Part shown: positions 52,684-61,016 of the stretch, piece after piece
Layout of the letters: each line of letters begins with the position of its first letter
Numbering within the stretch: the stretch's first letter is position 1
Source: Pseudooceanicola batsensis HTCC2597
GTDB taxonomy: Bacteria > Pseudomonadota > Alphaproteobacteria > Rhodobacterales > Rhodobacteraceae
Assembly (NCBI RefSeq): GCF_000152725.1
Contig: NZ_AAMO01000008.1
Span: 62,001-126,000, forward strand
Direction of reading: 5' to 3'
Length of the DNA: 64,000 nucleotides
The notes under the pieces: model-generated
Seen by the model: the letters and a program-made list of their open reading frames with translations, nothing else
Databases searched by the model: none
Told to the model about the DNA's origin: nothing
Program-made: the position numbers and the translations under genes

Positions 52684-53762
52684 CCAGACCGCTCGACATC
52701 GTGATCTTCGGCCTGTCCCTCTCCTCCTCCTGGGGGAACGGACACGCCACGACCTATCGCGCCCTGCTGCGTGGCCTGGCAGCCGAGGGGCACCGGGTGC
52801 TCTTCCTTGAGCGGGACGTGCCCTGGTACGCCGAGCACCGCGACCTGCCGGACCCCGATTTCTGCGAGTTCGCGCTTTACGGGTCCCTGGACGACCTGGG
52901 CCAGTGGCGCGAGCGGATCGCACGGGCGGATGCGGTGATCGTCGGATCCTATGTTCCCGACTCGATCCTGCTTCTCGACCGGCTCGCGGATCAGGTGCCG
53001 GGGCGGCTCGTCTTCTACGACATCGACACGCCGGTGACGCTTGCGGCACTGAAGACCGACAGCGCGGAATACATCGCGCGGCGGCAGCTGCCGGAAATCG
53101 ACCTCTATCTGTCTTTTGCCGGAGGGGCCGCGCTGGAACAGCTGCGCGGTTTCGGGGCGCGCAAGGCGGCGCCCTTCTACTGCTCGGTCGATCCCGAGCG
53201 CTACGCCCCCGTCGACACCGACCTCCGCTGGGACCTCGGCTATCTCGGCACCTACAGCGACGACCGGCAGCCGGGGCTCAAGGCGCTGCTGCTGGAACCC
53301 GCGCGGCGCCTGCCGGAATGTCGGTTCGTGGTCGCCGGCTCGCAATATCCCGACGACATCGACTGGCCGCTGAATGTCGAGCGGATCGACCATCTGCCGC
53401 CGCCGGACCACGCCGCCTTCTACAACGCGCAGCGCTTCACCTTGAACCTGACCCGGGCGGCGATGCGCAGCGTCGGGCATTCCCCCTCGGTCCGTCTGTT
53501 CGAAGCGGCGGCCTGCGGCACGGCGATCCTGTCGGACCGCTGGCCGGGGATCGAAGAGGTGCTCGCGCCCGGCGAGGCCATCACGATCGTCGATACGCCG
53601 GATGACATCGCCGCCGCGCTTCAGATGCCGGAAAACCGGCGCGAGCGGATGGCCCGCGCCGCGCGCGACAGCGTGCTCGGCCATCACACGGGCCGCGCCC
53701 GCGCCCGCCAACTGGCGGCCATGGTCCGCGACCTGCCCGTCAGGACGGAGGTTCCGGCATGA
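52680..53762 (+). CDS. CgeB-like glycosyltransferase (3 of 3)
   Basis: 360 residues. SSWGNGHATTYRALLRGLAAEGH at the N-terminus and VRLFEAAACGTAILSDRWPGIEEVLAPG in the donor domain mark it as the same family as the two preceding genes. The central FYDIDTPVTLAAL matches copy 2. Such proteins in other bacteria are often annotated glycosyltransferase or DUF3880-like. Coupled by ATGA overlaps on both sides. Confidence 0.85.
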   Translation: MTRPLDIVIFGLSLSSSWGNGHATTYRALLRGLAAEGHRVLFLERDVPWYAEHRDLPDPDFCEFALYGSLDDLGQWRERIARADAVIVGSYVPDSILLLDRLADQVPGRLVFYDIDTPVTLAALKTDSAEYIARRQLPEIDLYLSFAGGAALEQLRGFGARKAAPFYCSVDPERYAPVDTDLRWDLGYLGTYSDDRQPGLKALLLEPARRLPECRFVVAGSQYPDDIDWPLNVERIDHLPPPDHAAFYNAQRFTLNLTRAAMRSVGHSPSVRLFEAAACGTAILSDRWPGIEEVLAPGEAITIVDTPDDIAAALQMPENRRERMARAARDSVLGHHTGRARARQLAAMVRDLPVRTEVPA

Positions 53763-54757
53763 ACGTTCAGCACCTACCCCAGACCGCGCTCGTCGCGGGC
53801 GGCGCGGGATTTCTCGGCTCGCATCTCTGCGACGAGCTGCTGGCCCGCGGCCTGCGCGTGATCTGCCTCGACAATTTCCACACCGGGCGGCGCAGCAATG
53901 TCGCGCCGCTGTGCAACGACCGCCGGTTCACCCTGATCGAGGCGGACGTCACCGATGCCCGCCTGCCGGACCAGCCCGTGGACTGGGTGTTCAACCTGGC
54001 CTCACCGGCTTCGCCGCCGCACTACCAGTCGGATCCGGTGCGCACGATGATGACCAACGTGGTCGGCACCGGCAACCTGCTCTCCTTCGCGACGCGGGCC
54101 GGGGCGCGCTATCTCCAGGCGTCGACCAGCGAGGTCTACGGCGATCCCGAACTGCACCCGCAGCGCGAGGACTACTGGGGCCACGTCAACCCGATCGGCA
54201 AGCGCGCCTGCTATGACGAGGGCAAGCGTGCGGCGGAATCCCTCTGTTACGACCATTTCCGCGCCGGCAGCCTCGACGTGCGGGTCGCGCGGATCTTCAA
54301 CACTTACGGCCCCAGGATGCGGTCGGACGACGGCCGCATCGTCTCGAACCTGCTGGTACAGGCCCTCGAGGGGCGCGAGATCACGGTCTACGGCGACGGC
54401 AGCCAGACGCGCAGCTTCTGCTATGTGTCCGACCTGGTGCGCGGGCTGATCGCGCTGATGGCGGTGGACGAGACGCCGGAGGGGCCCGTGAACCTCGGCA
54501 ACCCGCAGGAGGTGAGCGTGCTGGATCTGGCCCATCATATTCGCAAGGCGCTCTCCTCGAGTTCGTCCATCACCTTCAAACCCCTGCCGTCGGACGACCC
54601 GAAACGGCGGCGGCCCGACATCACCCGGGCGAAATCGCTTCTCGACTGGACGCCGAAGGTGCCGCTCGACGAAGGCCTGGCCCGCACGGCCGCCTGGTTC
54701 GGCGTGCCCGGCCACCGTGTCGCCCAACCGGAAGAACTCGCGAGGCCAGCAGAATGA
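53759..54757 (+). CDS. UDP-glucuronate decarboxylase (UDP-xylose synthase) family protein
   Basis: 332 residues. GGAGFLGSHLCDELL (15-29) binds NAD; LASPASPPHYQ, STSEVYGDPELHPQ and VNPIGKRACYDEGKRAAE are the characteristic motifs of UDP-glucuronate decarboxylases (Tyr-x3-Lys within YDEGK). GDGSQTRSFCYVSDLV follows. It should make UDP-xylose from UDP-glucuronate, supplying a donor for the adjacent transferases, so the product glycan may contain xylose (inference). Overlaps both neighbours by 4 bp. Confidence 0.9.
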   Translation: MNVQHLPQTALVAGGAGFLGSHLCDELLARGLRVICLDNFHTGRRSNVAPLCNDRRFTLIEADVTDARLPDQPVDWVFNLASPASPPHYQSDPVRTMMTNVVGTGNLLSFATRAGARYLQASTSEVYGDPELHPQREDYWGHVNPIGKRACYDEGKRAAESLCYDHFRAGSLDVRVARIFNTYGPRMRSDDGRIVSNLLVQALEGREITVYGDGSQTRSFCYVSDLVRGLIALMAVDETPEGPVNLGNPQEVSVLDLAHHIRKALSSSSSITFKPLPSDDPKRRRPDITRAKSLLDWTPKVPLDEGLARTAAWFGVPGHRVAQPEELARPAE

Positions 54758-55488
54758 CGACATTGACCGACAGGATCGAGAACCTGGCGCCGTGGTTCCA
54801 CAACCTCCGCCTCGACGGGATCGAGACGGCGCCGGACCATCCGCTGGGCGATTACCCGGCCTTCAAGTGGGACGGCTTCCGCCATGTCATCCCCGAGGAT
54901 CTGAGCGGGCAGACCGTGCTCGACATCGGCTGCAACGCCGGTTTCTACGCCATCGAAATGGCCCGGCGGGGCGCCGAGAAGGTGGTCGGGATCGACAGCG
55001 ATCCACGCTACCTCGCGCAGGCGAAGCTCGCCGCCGAGGTCGCGGGGGTCGAGCTGGAGCTGCAACAGATGTCGGTCTACGAGGTCGGCCGACTGGGGAT
55101 GCGCTTCGATTTCGTGATCTTCATGGGCGTACTCTATCACCTGCGCCACCCGCTGCTGGCGCTCGACCTGCTCTGGGAGCATGTGGTCGGCGACCGCCTG
55201 CTCTTTCAGTCGATGCAGCGCGGCAGCGACGAACAGGCAGAACCCCAGCCCGACTACCCGTTCGAGGACGAAAGCCCCTTCGCCCGCGAGGACTGGCCGC
55301 GGCTGCATTTCCTCGAACATCGCTACGCCGGGGACCCCACCAACTGGTTCGTGCCGAACCGCGCCGCAAGCGCCGCCATGCTGCGCAGCGCCGGTTTCCG
55401 GATCGAGGCGCAGCCCGAGCCGGAGGTCTTCCTCTGCCGGCGGGGCGACCGTCCCGAGGCCGTGGATCCGCCGCCCCGGATCGGCTGA
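54754..55488 (+). CDS. SAM-dependent methyltransferase (CmoB-like)
   Basis: 244 residues of a class I methyltransferase. The N-terminal WFHNLRLDGIETAPDHPLGDYP resembles the CmoB/related group; motif I is VLDIGCNAGFYAIEMA (about 55-70), then GIDSDPRYL (acidic motif II) and FMGVLYHLRHP. It is the last gene of the coupled operon and more likely methylates a sugar or lipid-linked glycan than tRNA, given its context (inference). The start overlaps the UXS stop; a gap of 71 bp with its own promoter then precedes the SDR. Confidence 0.85.
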   Translation: MTTLTDRIENLAPWFHNLRLDGIETAPDHPLGDYPAFKWDGFRHVIPEDLSGQTVLDIGCNAGFYAIEMARRGAEKVVGIDSDPRYLAQAKLAAEVAGVELELQQMSVYEVGRLGMRFDFVIFMGVLYHLRHPLLALDLLWEHVVGDRLLFQSMQRGSDEQAEPQPDYPFEDESPFAREDWPRLHFLEHRYAGDPTNWFVPNRAASAAMLRSAGFRIEAQPEPEVFLCRRGDRPEAVDPPPRIG

Positions 55489-55500
55489 GGCGTGGCAGCA

Positions 55501-55525
55501 GGAACATGCGGCGCAGCTGCCGGTT
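55501..55525 (+). promoter_or_regulatory. EcfG-type promoter, 55560 SDR gene
   Basis: GGAAC, 16 nt, GGTT, 35 bp before the start codon; 13 bp after the methyltransferase stop. Confidence 0.72.
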
Positions 55526-55559
55526 TCCGGGTCTGCACCCGGACAAACAGGAGACCGGA

Positions 55560-56321
55560 ATGAACCGTTTCGAGAACAAGACCGTCATCGTGACCGGCGC
55601 CGCCTCGGGCATGGGCCGCGCCACGGCCCGCCGCTTTCTCGAGGAAGGCGCGCGAGTGGCGTGCGCCGACCTTCCCGATCAGCTGGAACAACTGCCCGGC
55701 GATCTGGAATGCGACAGCGCCCTTAGGTGCCCCACCGACGTGTCGGACAGCGACCAGGTCGATGCGCTGGTCGACCGGACGGTCGAGACCTTCGGCGGGC
55801 TCGACGTCATCGTGAACAATGCCGGGCAGCTTATCGGAGGGGAGATCGGCGAAGTCACGAACGAGGACTGGCACAAGGTTTTCGCCACCGACGTCGACGG
55901 CGTCTTCTACGGTTGCCGCGCTGCCCTTCCCCATCTGGAACGTTCCGGCGGCTGCGTGGTCAACACCGTCTCGGTCTCGGGCCTGGGCGGGGACTGGGGC
56001 ATGAGCCCCTACAATGCCGCCAAGGGCGCGGCCGCGCAGCTGACCCGCGCGCTGGCGCTCGACTTCGGGCGCAAGGGCGTGCGGGTGAATGCCGTCTGCC
56101 CGACGCTGACCCGCACGGGAATGACGACCGACGTGGTCGCGGACGAGGAGATGGTGGAGAAGTTCCGCGAGCGCATCGCCCTCGGCCGCTATGCCGAGCC
56201 CGAGGATGTTGCGGCGGTCATCGCCTTTCTCGCCAGCGATGACGCGCGGTTCGTGACCGGGGTCAACCTGCCGGTCGACGGGGGCCTGATGGCCTCGAAC
56301 GGCCAGCCGCCCCAGGCCTGA
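55560..56321 (+). CDS. SDR family oxidoreductase (glucose 1-dehydrogenase-like)
   Basis: 253 residues. TGAASGMG is the coenzyme motif, NNAGQLIGG follows, then Ser in VSVSGLGG with YNAAK (Tyr-Lys) and the terminal FVTGVNLPVDGGLMA typical of classical SDRs of the FabG/glucose dehydrogenase type. The start at 55560 has AGGAG 7 nt upstream. It has its own EcfG-type promoter directly after the glycan operon, and a strong hairpin follows it. Confidence 0.9.
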   Translation: MNRFENKTVIVTGAASGMGRATARRFLEEGARVACADLPDQLEQLPGDLECDSALRCPTDVSDSDQVDALVDRTVETFGGLDVIVNNAGQLIGGEIGEVTNEDWHKVFATDVDGVFYGCRAALPHLERSGGCVVNTVSVSGLGGDWGMSPYNAAKGAAAQLTRALALDFGRKGVRVNAVCPTLTRTGMTTDVVADEEMVEKFRERIALGRYAEPEDVAAVIAFLASDDARFVTGVNLPVDGGLMASNGQPPQA

Positions 56322-56337
56322 GAGCCCGGTACCGAAG

Positions 56338-56364
56338 GGCGCCGCCGGAGGCTCCGGCGGCGCC
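56338..56364. terminator. Strong bidirectional hairpin between convergent genes
   Basis: Perfect 12-bp arms GGCGCCGCCGGA/TCCGGCGGCGCC with a 3-nt loop, midway between the SDR stop (56321) and the BON gene stop (56371). No T-run. Confidence 0.7.
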
Positions 56365-56370
56365 GGCCCG

Positions 56371-57090
56371 TCACACGGTGCCCGGCTGCCGGGCGGTCTC
56401 TGCCGGCCGGATGCGCAGGTTGTTCTGGACATGTACGATGCCGCTGATGGTGTCGGCGCAGTCTTCGGCCCGACGCTTCGCCCGGCGCGAATCGACATGC
56501 CCGTCGAGGGTGACCTCCCGTTCCTTCACCGTCACCTCGATCTCGCTGGCATCGACCGCGCTGTCGTCGGTGAGGCGGTCGTTTACGTCCTCCTCGATCC
56601 GCGCGTCCGACCGGGTATAATTGCGGGGTCCGCGGCCACGATGGTCCTCTTCCCGGCGCCGCTCCGCATCATCGTCGCCGACCCAGGACGAGACCTCGTC
56701 CGCCGCCTTGTCGAAAAAGCCGCGACCGCCCCGGGGACCGCCGTCGCCATAGCCGATGCCGGGCCGCCGGTCATAATCCCGGGTCCGCCAGTATTCGTCC
56801 GGCCCTTCGTCCCGCGGCGCCGAATATCCCGCGTGGAGGGGGCGGCGAAGCGGATAGTCGTAGGGCCGGGGCCATCCGGCGGTGACGGGCGACGCCTGCG
56901 GCAGATCCATCCGATCGCCGACCGGGTCATCCCACTGGTCACGGTCATCGGCGCTTTCGTAGGGGTCGCGACCGCGCCGGCCCGGCGGAGGCCCGCCGAA
57001 GCGGTCGCGGGGCGGAACGACGTCCCGCGGGTCCCAGTCGGCGCGGGCCCGGGGATGGTGGTCGGGATTGCGGGAAAATCGTGGTGCCAT
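56371..57090 (-). CDS. BON-domain protein with Arg/Gly/Pro-rich N-terminus
   Basis: 239 residues. The N-terminal 125 residues are low-complexity and rich in Arg, Pro, Asp, Gly and Tyr. A short SSWVGDDDAERRREEDHRGRGP segment (the SWFGD-like motif seen before BON domains) follows, then one BON domain (about 165-230) with DARIEEDVNDRLTDD and ISGIVHVQNNLRI. BON proteins bind membranes or other surfaces and are common in stress regulons. No signal peptide is seen. The start at 57088-57090 has GGAGG 5 nt upstream. An EcfG-type promoter is 31 bp upstream. Confidence 0.87.
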   Translation of the reverse strand: MAPRFSRNPDHHPRARADWDPRDVVPPRDRFGGPPPGRRGRDPYESADDRDQWDDPVGDRMDLPQASPVTAGWPRPYDYPLRRPLHAGYSAPRDEGPDEYWRTRDYDRRPGIGYGDGGPRGGRGFFDKAADEVSSWVGDDDAERRREEDHRGRGPRNYTRSDARIEEDVNDRLTDDSAVDASEIEVTVKEREVTLDGHVDSRRAKRRAEDCADTISGIVHVQNNLRIRPAETARQPGTV

Positions 57091-57120
57091 GATCTCCTCC
57101 TTTCGGGGTTGGATCACGGA

Positions 57121-57146
57121 AACCGGGACCGGGCGACTAATGTTCC
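57121..57146 (-). promoter_or_regulatory. EcfG-type promoter, BON gene
   Basis: Minus strand GGAAC, 17 nt, GGTT, 31 bp before the 57090 start. Confidence 0.74.
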
Positions 57147-57175
57147 CGGCCCCGCCGCCGCGGGCATACCGCCGC

Positions 57176-57721
57176 CTACAGGTCGTCCACCACGATTGTC
57201 ACGTCGTCGGTTCCGGCGGTTTCCCAGGTCAGAACGTCCTCGGCCGCATAGCCTTCGCTCTCCAGGGCGCGCACGGCGAATATGTTCAGCCCGATCTGGC
57301 TGCGGATGTCGGCGATGATCTCTCTGTTCTCGCGCAGAACCTCCCTGAGGCTCTGAGCGTGGTAATCCTGCGTCCCCTCCAGGTCGCTGACCGGAAGAAT
57401 GTGGACCTCGGCGACCGTTTCGAGGTGCGCCAACGGGTCCTGCGGAACTGCCGTCTTGCTCCGCACGCTGTCGATGACCGCCTGCATGTCGTCGAACATC
57501 TCGCGCGAGGGGTCGGGCTCCGGGCCGCGTTCCGCAGTCTCTGAATTTTCCTGCGCCGCGTCTTCCGGCGGGGTGGGGACCACCTCTTCGACGACCTCGC
57601 CGCGCGGGATTTCGATGTCCGCCGGCTCCTGCGCCTCGATGTCCTGCTGCGTCTGAGCGGCAACGGCCGTCCCGATCGCCAGGGTGCCGAGTCCAGTCAA
57701 GAATGTCGTAGTGAGCTTCAT
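57176..57721 (-). CDS. Exported hypothetical protein, stress regulon
   Basis: 181 residues. A signal peptide (about 1-22: MKLTTTFLTGLG, hydrophobic, AVAAQ) precedes an acidic Pro/Glu-rich linker (about 25-65) and a compact C-terminal domain with VAEVHILPVSDLEGTQDYHAQSLREVL and IRSQIGLNIFAVRALESEGYAAEDVLTW. I do not recognise a named family for the C-terminal domain. The ribosome site GGGAG is 6 nt before the ATG at 57719-57721. An EcfG-type promoter lies upstream, divergent from the split glucose dehydrogenase genes. Probably periplasmic. Confidence 0.8.
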   Translation of the reverse strand: MKLTTTFLTGLGTLAIGTAVAAQTQQDIEAQEPADIEIPRGEVVEEVVPTPPEDAAQENSETAERGPEPDPSREMFDDMQAVIDSVRSKTAVPQDPLAHLETVAEVHILPVSDLEGTQDYHAQSLREVLRENREIIADIRSQIGLNIFAVRALESEGYAAEDVLTWETAGTDDVTIVVDDL

Positions 57722-57764
57722 CACGTTCTCCCGCTTCCGATGCGAATTCTGCCTTCGTGAAAAG

Positions 57765-57790
57765 AACAGGGTAGCAACGGCAAATGTTCC
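57765..57790 (-). promoter_or_regulatory. EcfG-type promoter, 57721 gene
   Basis: Minus strand GGAAC, 17 nt, TGTT, 44 bp before the start codon. Confidence 0.68.
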
Positions 57791-57870
57791 CCGCCCCGCG
57801 TGAGGCCAGCGACTTATCTGCCGCCCGCCACCGGGAAATCCGGGTCCGCCCGAAAGATCGCGCAGCTTCT

Positions 57871-57895
57871 GGAACATGCGCGGCCCGCAACTGTT
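57871..57895 (+). promoter_or_regulatory. EcfG-type promoter, split glucose dehydrogenase operon
   Basis: GGAAC, 16 nt, TGTT, 56 bp before the 57951 start. Confidence 0.7.
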
Positions 57896-57950
57896 CCACC
57901 CAGTGAAGCGGATCCGCTTCACCTTCCGTCAACGCACACGGAGTTCCGGC

Positions 57951-58310
57951 ATGACCACCACTGAAGCTTCTTCGCCCCCGGCATCCCGCAACATCGGCGT
58001 CCTGATCCTGGGATGGATCTGCGTCCTATTCGGTCTCGTCATCCTCGCGGGGGGGATCTGGCTGATCGCGCTCGGCGGCTCCTGGTACTATGCGCTGGCC
58101 GCCATCGGGCTTCTGGCCACCGGCCTGATGCTCAACCGCCACAGGATCGAAGCGGTGTGGATCTACCTCCTGACCTGGGTCGGCACGCTCGCCTGGGCCT
58201 GGTGGGAGGTCGGGGCCGACTGGTGGGCGCAGGTGCCGCGGCTCGTCGCGCCCACGGTCATCCTGGTCCTCATCCTGATCTGCATTCCCGCGCTCAAGAA
58301 ACGCGCCTGA
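57951..58310 (+). CDS. Separate membrane domain of a glucose dehydrogenase (Gcd N-terminal type)
   Basis: 119 residues, almost wholly hydrophobic, with about four membrane helices near 16-38, 43-62, 67-87 and 92-114. The spacing and residues (GGIWLIALGGSWYYALAAIG, LNRHRIEAVWIYLL, WAWWEVGADWWAQVPRLVAP) match the N-terminal membrane domain of membrane-bound PQQ glucose dehydrogenase, which binds ubiquinone. Here it is its own gene, 16 bp before the gene for the PQQ domain. E. coli Gcd carries both in one chain of about 800 residues. The start has GGAG 7 nt upstream. Confidence 0.82.
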   Translation: MTTTEASSPPASRNIGVLILGWICVLFGLVILAGGIWLIALGGSWYYALAAIGLLATGLMLNRHRIEAVWIYLLTWVGTLAWAWWEVGADWWAQVPRLVAPTVILVLILICIPALKKRA

Positions 58311-58326
58311 CGTACCGGAGGAAAAC

Positions 58327-60492
58327 ATGTCGCCCATCCTGTTCCGCCTCGCCCTGACAGCCACCCTCGCCGCCCCCCTCCCGCTTCTCGCGCAGGAGAC
58401 CACACCCGACAGCGACGCGCCGCCACAGCAGCAGGACGAGGCGCCAGCTGGGGCCGACCCGGAAACGACCGCCGCGCCGCAATCCGACGCGGGCGAGGCT
58501 GCGACGGCAGAGCCGGCCGACACCGCCGACAGCGAACCGGTCGCCTCGGTGGTCGAACCGTCCCAGACCCGGGTCGCGGCCGAACAGAGGCAGGTCGGGG
58601 TGGACTGGCCCTTCTACGGCGGCGACGCGCAGGCCACCCGCTATTCGCCGCTCGACCAGATCACCCCCGAGAATGTCAGTCAGCTCGAAGAGGTCTTCAC
58701 CTATCACACCGGCGACCTTCCCGAAGGCACCGCCGAGGGCAAGTATTCGCCCGAAACGACCCCGCTCAAGGTGGGCGACGACCTGCTCATGTGCTCGGCA
58801 ATGAACATCCTGATCTCGGTCGATGCCGCCACCGGCGAAGAGAACTGGCGCTTCGATCCCGGGGTGCCCAACGACGCGATCCCCTATGGCGCAAGCTGCC
58901 GGGGCGTGGCGATCTACACCGCGCCCGACATGGCCGATGACGCCCCCTGCGCTACCCGTGTCATCCAGGGCACGCTGGACGCCAAGCTGGTCGCCGTCGA
59001 TGTGGCCACCGGCGCCCCCTGCGAGGATTTCGGCGAGAACGGAACCGTGGATCTGTGGCAGGACATCGGCGCGCGCGTGCCGGGCTGGTATGCGGTGACC
59101 GCACCGCCCGCCGTCGTGCGTGGCGTCGTGGTGACTGGCGCGCAGGTCAAGGACGGCCAGGCCGAGGATGCGCCCTCGGGCGTGGTCCGGGGCTACGACG
59201 CCATCACCGGCGAACTGGCCTGGGCCTGGGATCTCGCCGCGCCCGAGGCGAACCGCGACGGCCCGCCCGAGGGCGAGGTCTATACCCGCGGCACGCCGAA
59301 CATGTGGACCGCGGCCACCGCCGACGAGGAACTGGGCCACGTCTATCTGCCGCTCGGCAATTCCTCGGTCGACTACTACGGATCCAACCGCTCCGAGGCC
59401 GAGAACGAATTCGCGACATCGCTGGTCGCGCTCGACGCCACCACGGGCGAGGAGGTCTGGCATTTCCAGACCGTCCGGCGCGATGTCTGGGACTACGACC
59501 TGGGCAGCCAGGCCACGCTGCTCGACTGGCAGGGCACCCCGGCGATCCTGCTGCCGTCGAAACAGGGCGACATCTATATTCTCGACCGCGAGACCGGAGA
59601 GCCCCTGACCCCGGTCGGGGAGCTGACCGACCTGCCGACGGGCGATATCGAGCCCGATTACATCTCGACCACGCAGCCGATCTCGGAGTGGCACACGCTT
59701 CGCAAACCGCCGCTGGAGCCGAAGGACGCCTGGGGCTTCACTCCGATCGACCAGCTCTGGTGCCGGATCCAGTTCCACCGCGCAAATTACCAGGGCTTCT
59801 TCACCCCGCCCTCTTCCGAACGGCCCTGGATCCAGTATCCCGGCTACAACGGCGGGTCGGACTGGGGCTCGGTCGCGGTGGATACCGAACGCGGCATCAT
59901 CATCGCGAACTACAACGACATTCCCAACTACAACCGGCTGGTGCCGCGCGACGAGGTGACGTCGCAGCCGATCCACAAGCAGGAGTCGGGGGGAGATTCC
60001 GGCACCAACGCCGAAGGCGCCGCCGACCCGCAAGAGGGTGCGCCCTACGGCATCTCGGTCAACGCGGGCTGGCGATCCTCGCTGACCGACATGCCCTGCT
60101 CGGCACCGCCCTACGGCGGGATCCGGGCCATCGACCTGGAGACCGGGGAGACCCTGTGGGACCGTCCGCTCGGCACCGCGCGGCGCAACGGGCCCTTCGG
60201 CATCCCCTCGATGCTGCCCTTCGACATCGGCACCCCGAACAACGGTGGCTCGGTCGTGACCGCCAGCGGCCTCGTGTTCATCGCCGCCGCGACGGACAAC
60301 CTGTTCCGCGCCATTGACATCGAAACGGGCGAGACCTTGTGGTCCACCGTCCTGCCCGCCGGGGGTCAGGCGAATCCGATCACCTACGAGGTGGACGGCC
60401 GGCAATACGTCATGGTCACCGCCATGGGGCACCACTTCATGGAGACGCCCGTGGGGGACGAGGTCATTGCCTGGGCCCTGCCCGAGGAGTGA
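58327..60492 (+). CDS. PQQ-dependent glucose/quinate-type dehydrogenase, periplasmic domain
   Basis: 721 residues. A signal peptide (about 1-22, PLPLLAQ) and an acidic Pro/Ala/Glu-rich spacer to about 85 come first. An eight-bladed PQQ propeller follows, with WPFYGGDAQATRYSPLDQITPENV, DLGSQATLLDW and NGGSDWGSVAVDTERG (active-site region). The Gcd-type ending has PSMLPFDIGTPNNGGSVVTASGLVFIAAATDN and PAGGQANPITYEVDGRQYV. It is periplasmic and oxidises an aldose or polyol, passing electrons to ubiquinone through the membrane subunit encoded just upstream. Start: GGAGG 7 nt upstream. Substrate not proven. Confidence 0.9.
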   Translation: MSPILFRLALTATLAAPLPLLAQETTPDSDAPPQQQDEAPAGADPETTAAPQSDAGEAATAEPADTADSEPVASVVEPSQTRVAAEQRQVGVDWPFYGGDAQATRYSPLDQITPENVSQLEEVFTYHTGDLPEGTAEGKYSPETTPLKVGDDLLMCSAMNILISVDAATGEENWRFDPGVPNDAIPYGASCRGVAIYTAPDMADDAPCATRVIQGTLDAKLVAVDVATGAPCEDFGENGTVDLWQDIGARVPGWYAVTAPPAVVRGVVVTGAQVKDGQAEDAPSGVVRGYDAITGELAWAWDLAAPEANRDGPPEGEVYTRGTPNMWTAATADEELGHVYLPLGNSSVDYYGSNRSEAENEFATSLVALDATTGEEVWHFQTVRRDVWDYDLGSQATLLDWQGTPAILLPSKQGDIYILDRETGEPLTPVGELTDLPTGDIEPDYISTTQPISEWHTLRKPPLEPKDAWGFTPIDQLWCRIQFHRANYQGFFTPPSSERPWIQYPGYNGGSDWGSVAVDTERGIIIANYNDIPNYNRLVPRDEVTSQPIHKQESGGDSGTNAEGAADPQEGAPYGISVNAGWRSSLTDMPCSAPPYGGIRAIDLETGETLWDRPLGTARRNGPFGIPSMLPFDIGTPNNGGSVVTASGLVFIAAATDNLFRAIDIETGETLWSTVLPAGGQANPITYEVDGRQYVMVTAMGHHFMETPVGDEVIAWALPEE

Positions 60493-60532
60493 CCTCTGGC
60501 GCCCGATCCGGGCCTGCCGGGCCGGCGGCGCG

Positions 60533-60557
60533 GGAACATCTCCGCCGCTTGCCGGTT
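60533..60557 (+). promoter_or_regulatory. EcfG-type promoter, DUF3008 gene
   Basis: GGAAC, 16 nt, GGTT, 52 bp before the 60609 start. Confidence 0.73.
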
Positions 60558-60608
60558 CCCGCTGCATCCCGGGCATGTCGCCCGGGGCGCAACGCTTCGG
60601 AGACCGAG

Positions 60609-60794
60609 ATGCCCGCGAAATCGAAAGCCCAGCAGAAGGCGGCCGGGGCCGCCCTGTCCGCCAAGCGCGGCGAGACGAAGGTGAGCGACCTGCAAGGCGC
60701 GGCCAAGGATATGTACGACAGCATGTCCCAAAGCCAGCTGGAAGACTTCGCCGAAACCTCGCGCAAGGACAAGCCGGGCCACGCCTCGGATTGA
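60609..60794 (+). CDS. DUF3008 family small protein
   Basis: 61 residues, Lys/Ala/Ser-rich and soluble, with the family pattern MPAKSKAQQKAAGAALSAKRG, a central LQGAAKDMYDSMSQSQLEDFAET and a charged tail KDKPGHASD. Function is unknown; it is a small stress-associated protein widespread in alphaproteobacteria. The longer frame beginning at 60339 runs into the PQQ gene and is not used. It has its own EcfG-type promoter. Confidence 0.85.
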   Translation: MPAKSKAQQKAAGAALSAKRGETKVSDLQGAAKDMYDSMSQSQLEDFAETSRKDKPGHASD

Positions 60795-60958
60795 GCGGCG
60801 TCCTGCCCCGAGAAGCGCCGCGCCGATCCTCATGGGGTCCACCGTCCCGCACGGCGGCCACCGGCCCTCCCCTCGTGCGGCGCCTTGACGACACGCCGGG
60901 TCGTCCGCCGCCTTTTTTATCACGCGGCCGGCTACGACCCTCTGCGAACCGAACGGGC

Positions 60959-60983
60959 GGAACAAACCTGCCTGCCCGCGGTT
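60959..60983 (+). promoter_or_regulatory. EcfG-type promoter, CBS-like gene
   Basis: GGAAC, 16 nt, GGTT, 34 bp before the TTG start at 61017. Confidence 0.73.
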
Positions 60984-61016
60984 CTCCGGAGGACGCAGCA
61001 CAAAGGAGGCCACGCC

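Noticed and set aside
50486..53762. Three CgeB-like transferases as a recent tandem duplication
   Set aside because: They share family motifs but differ along most of their length, so they are old paralogues at best.
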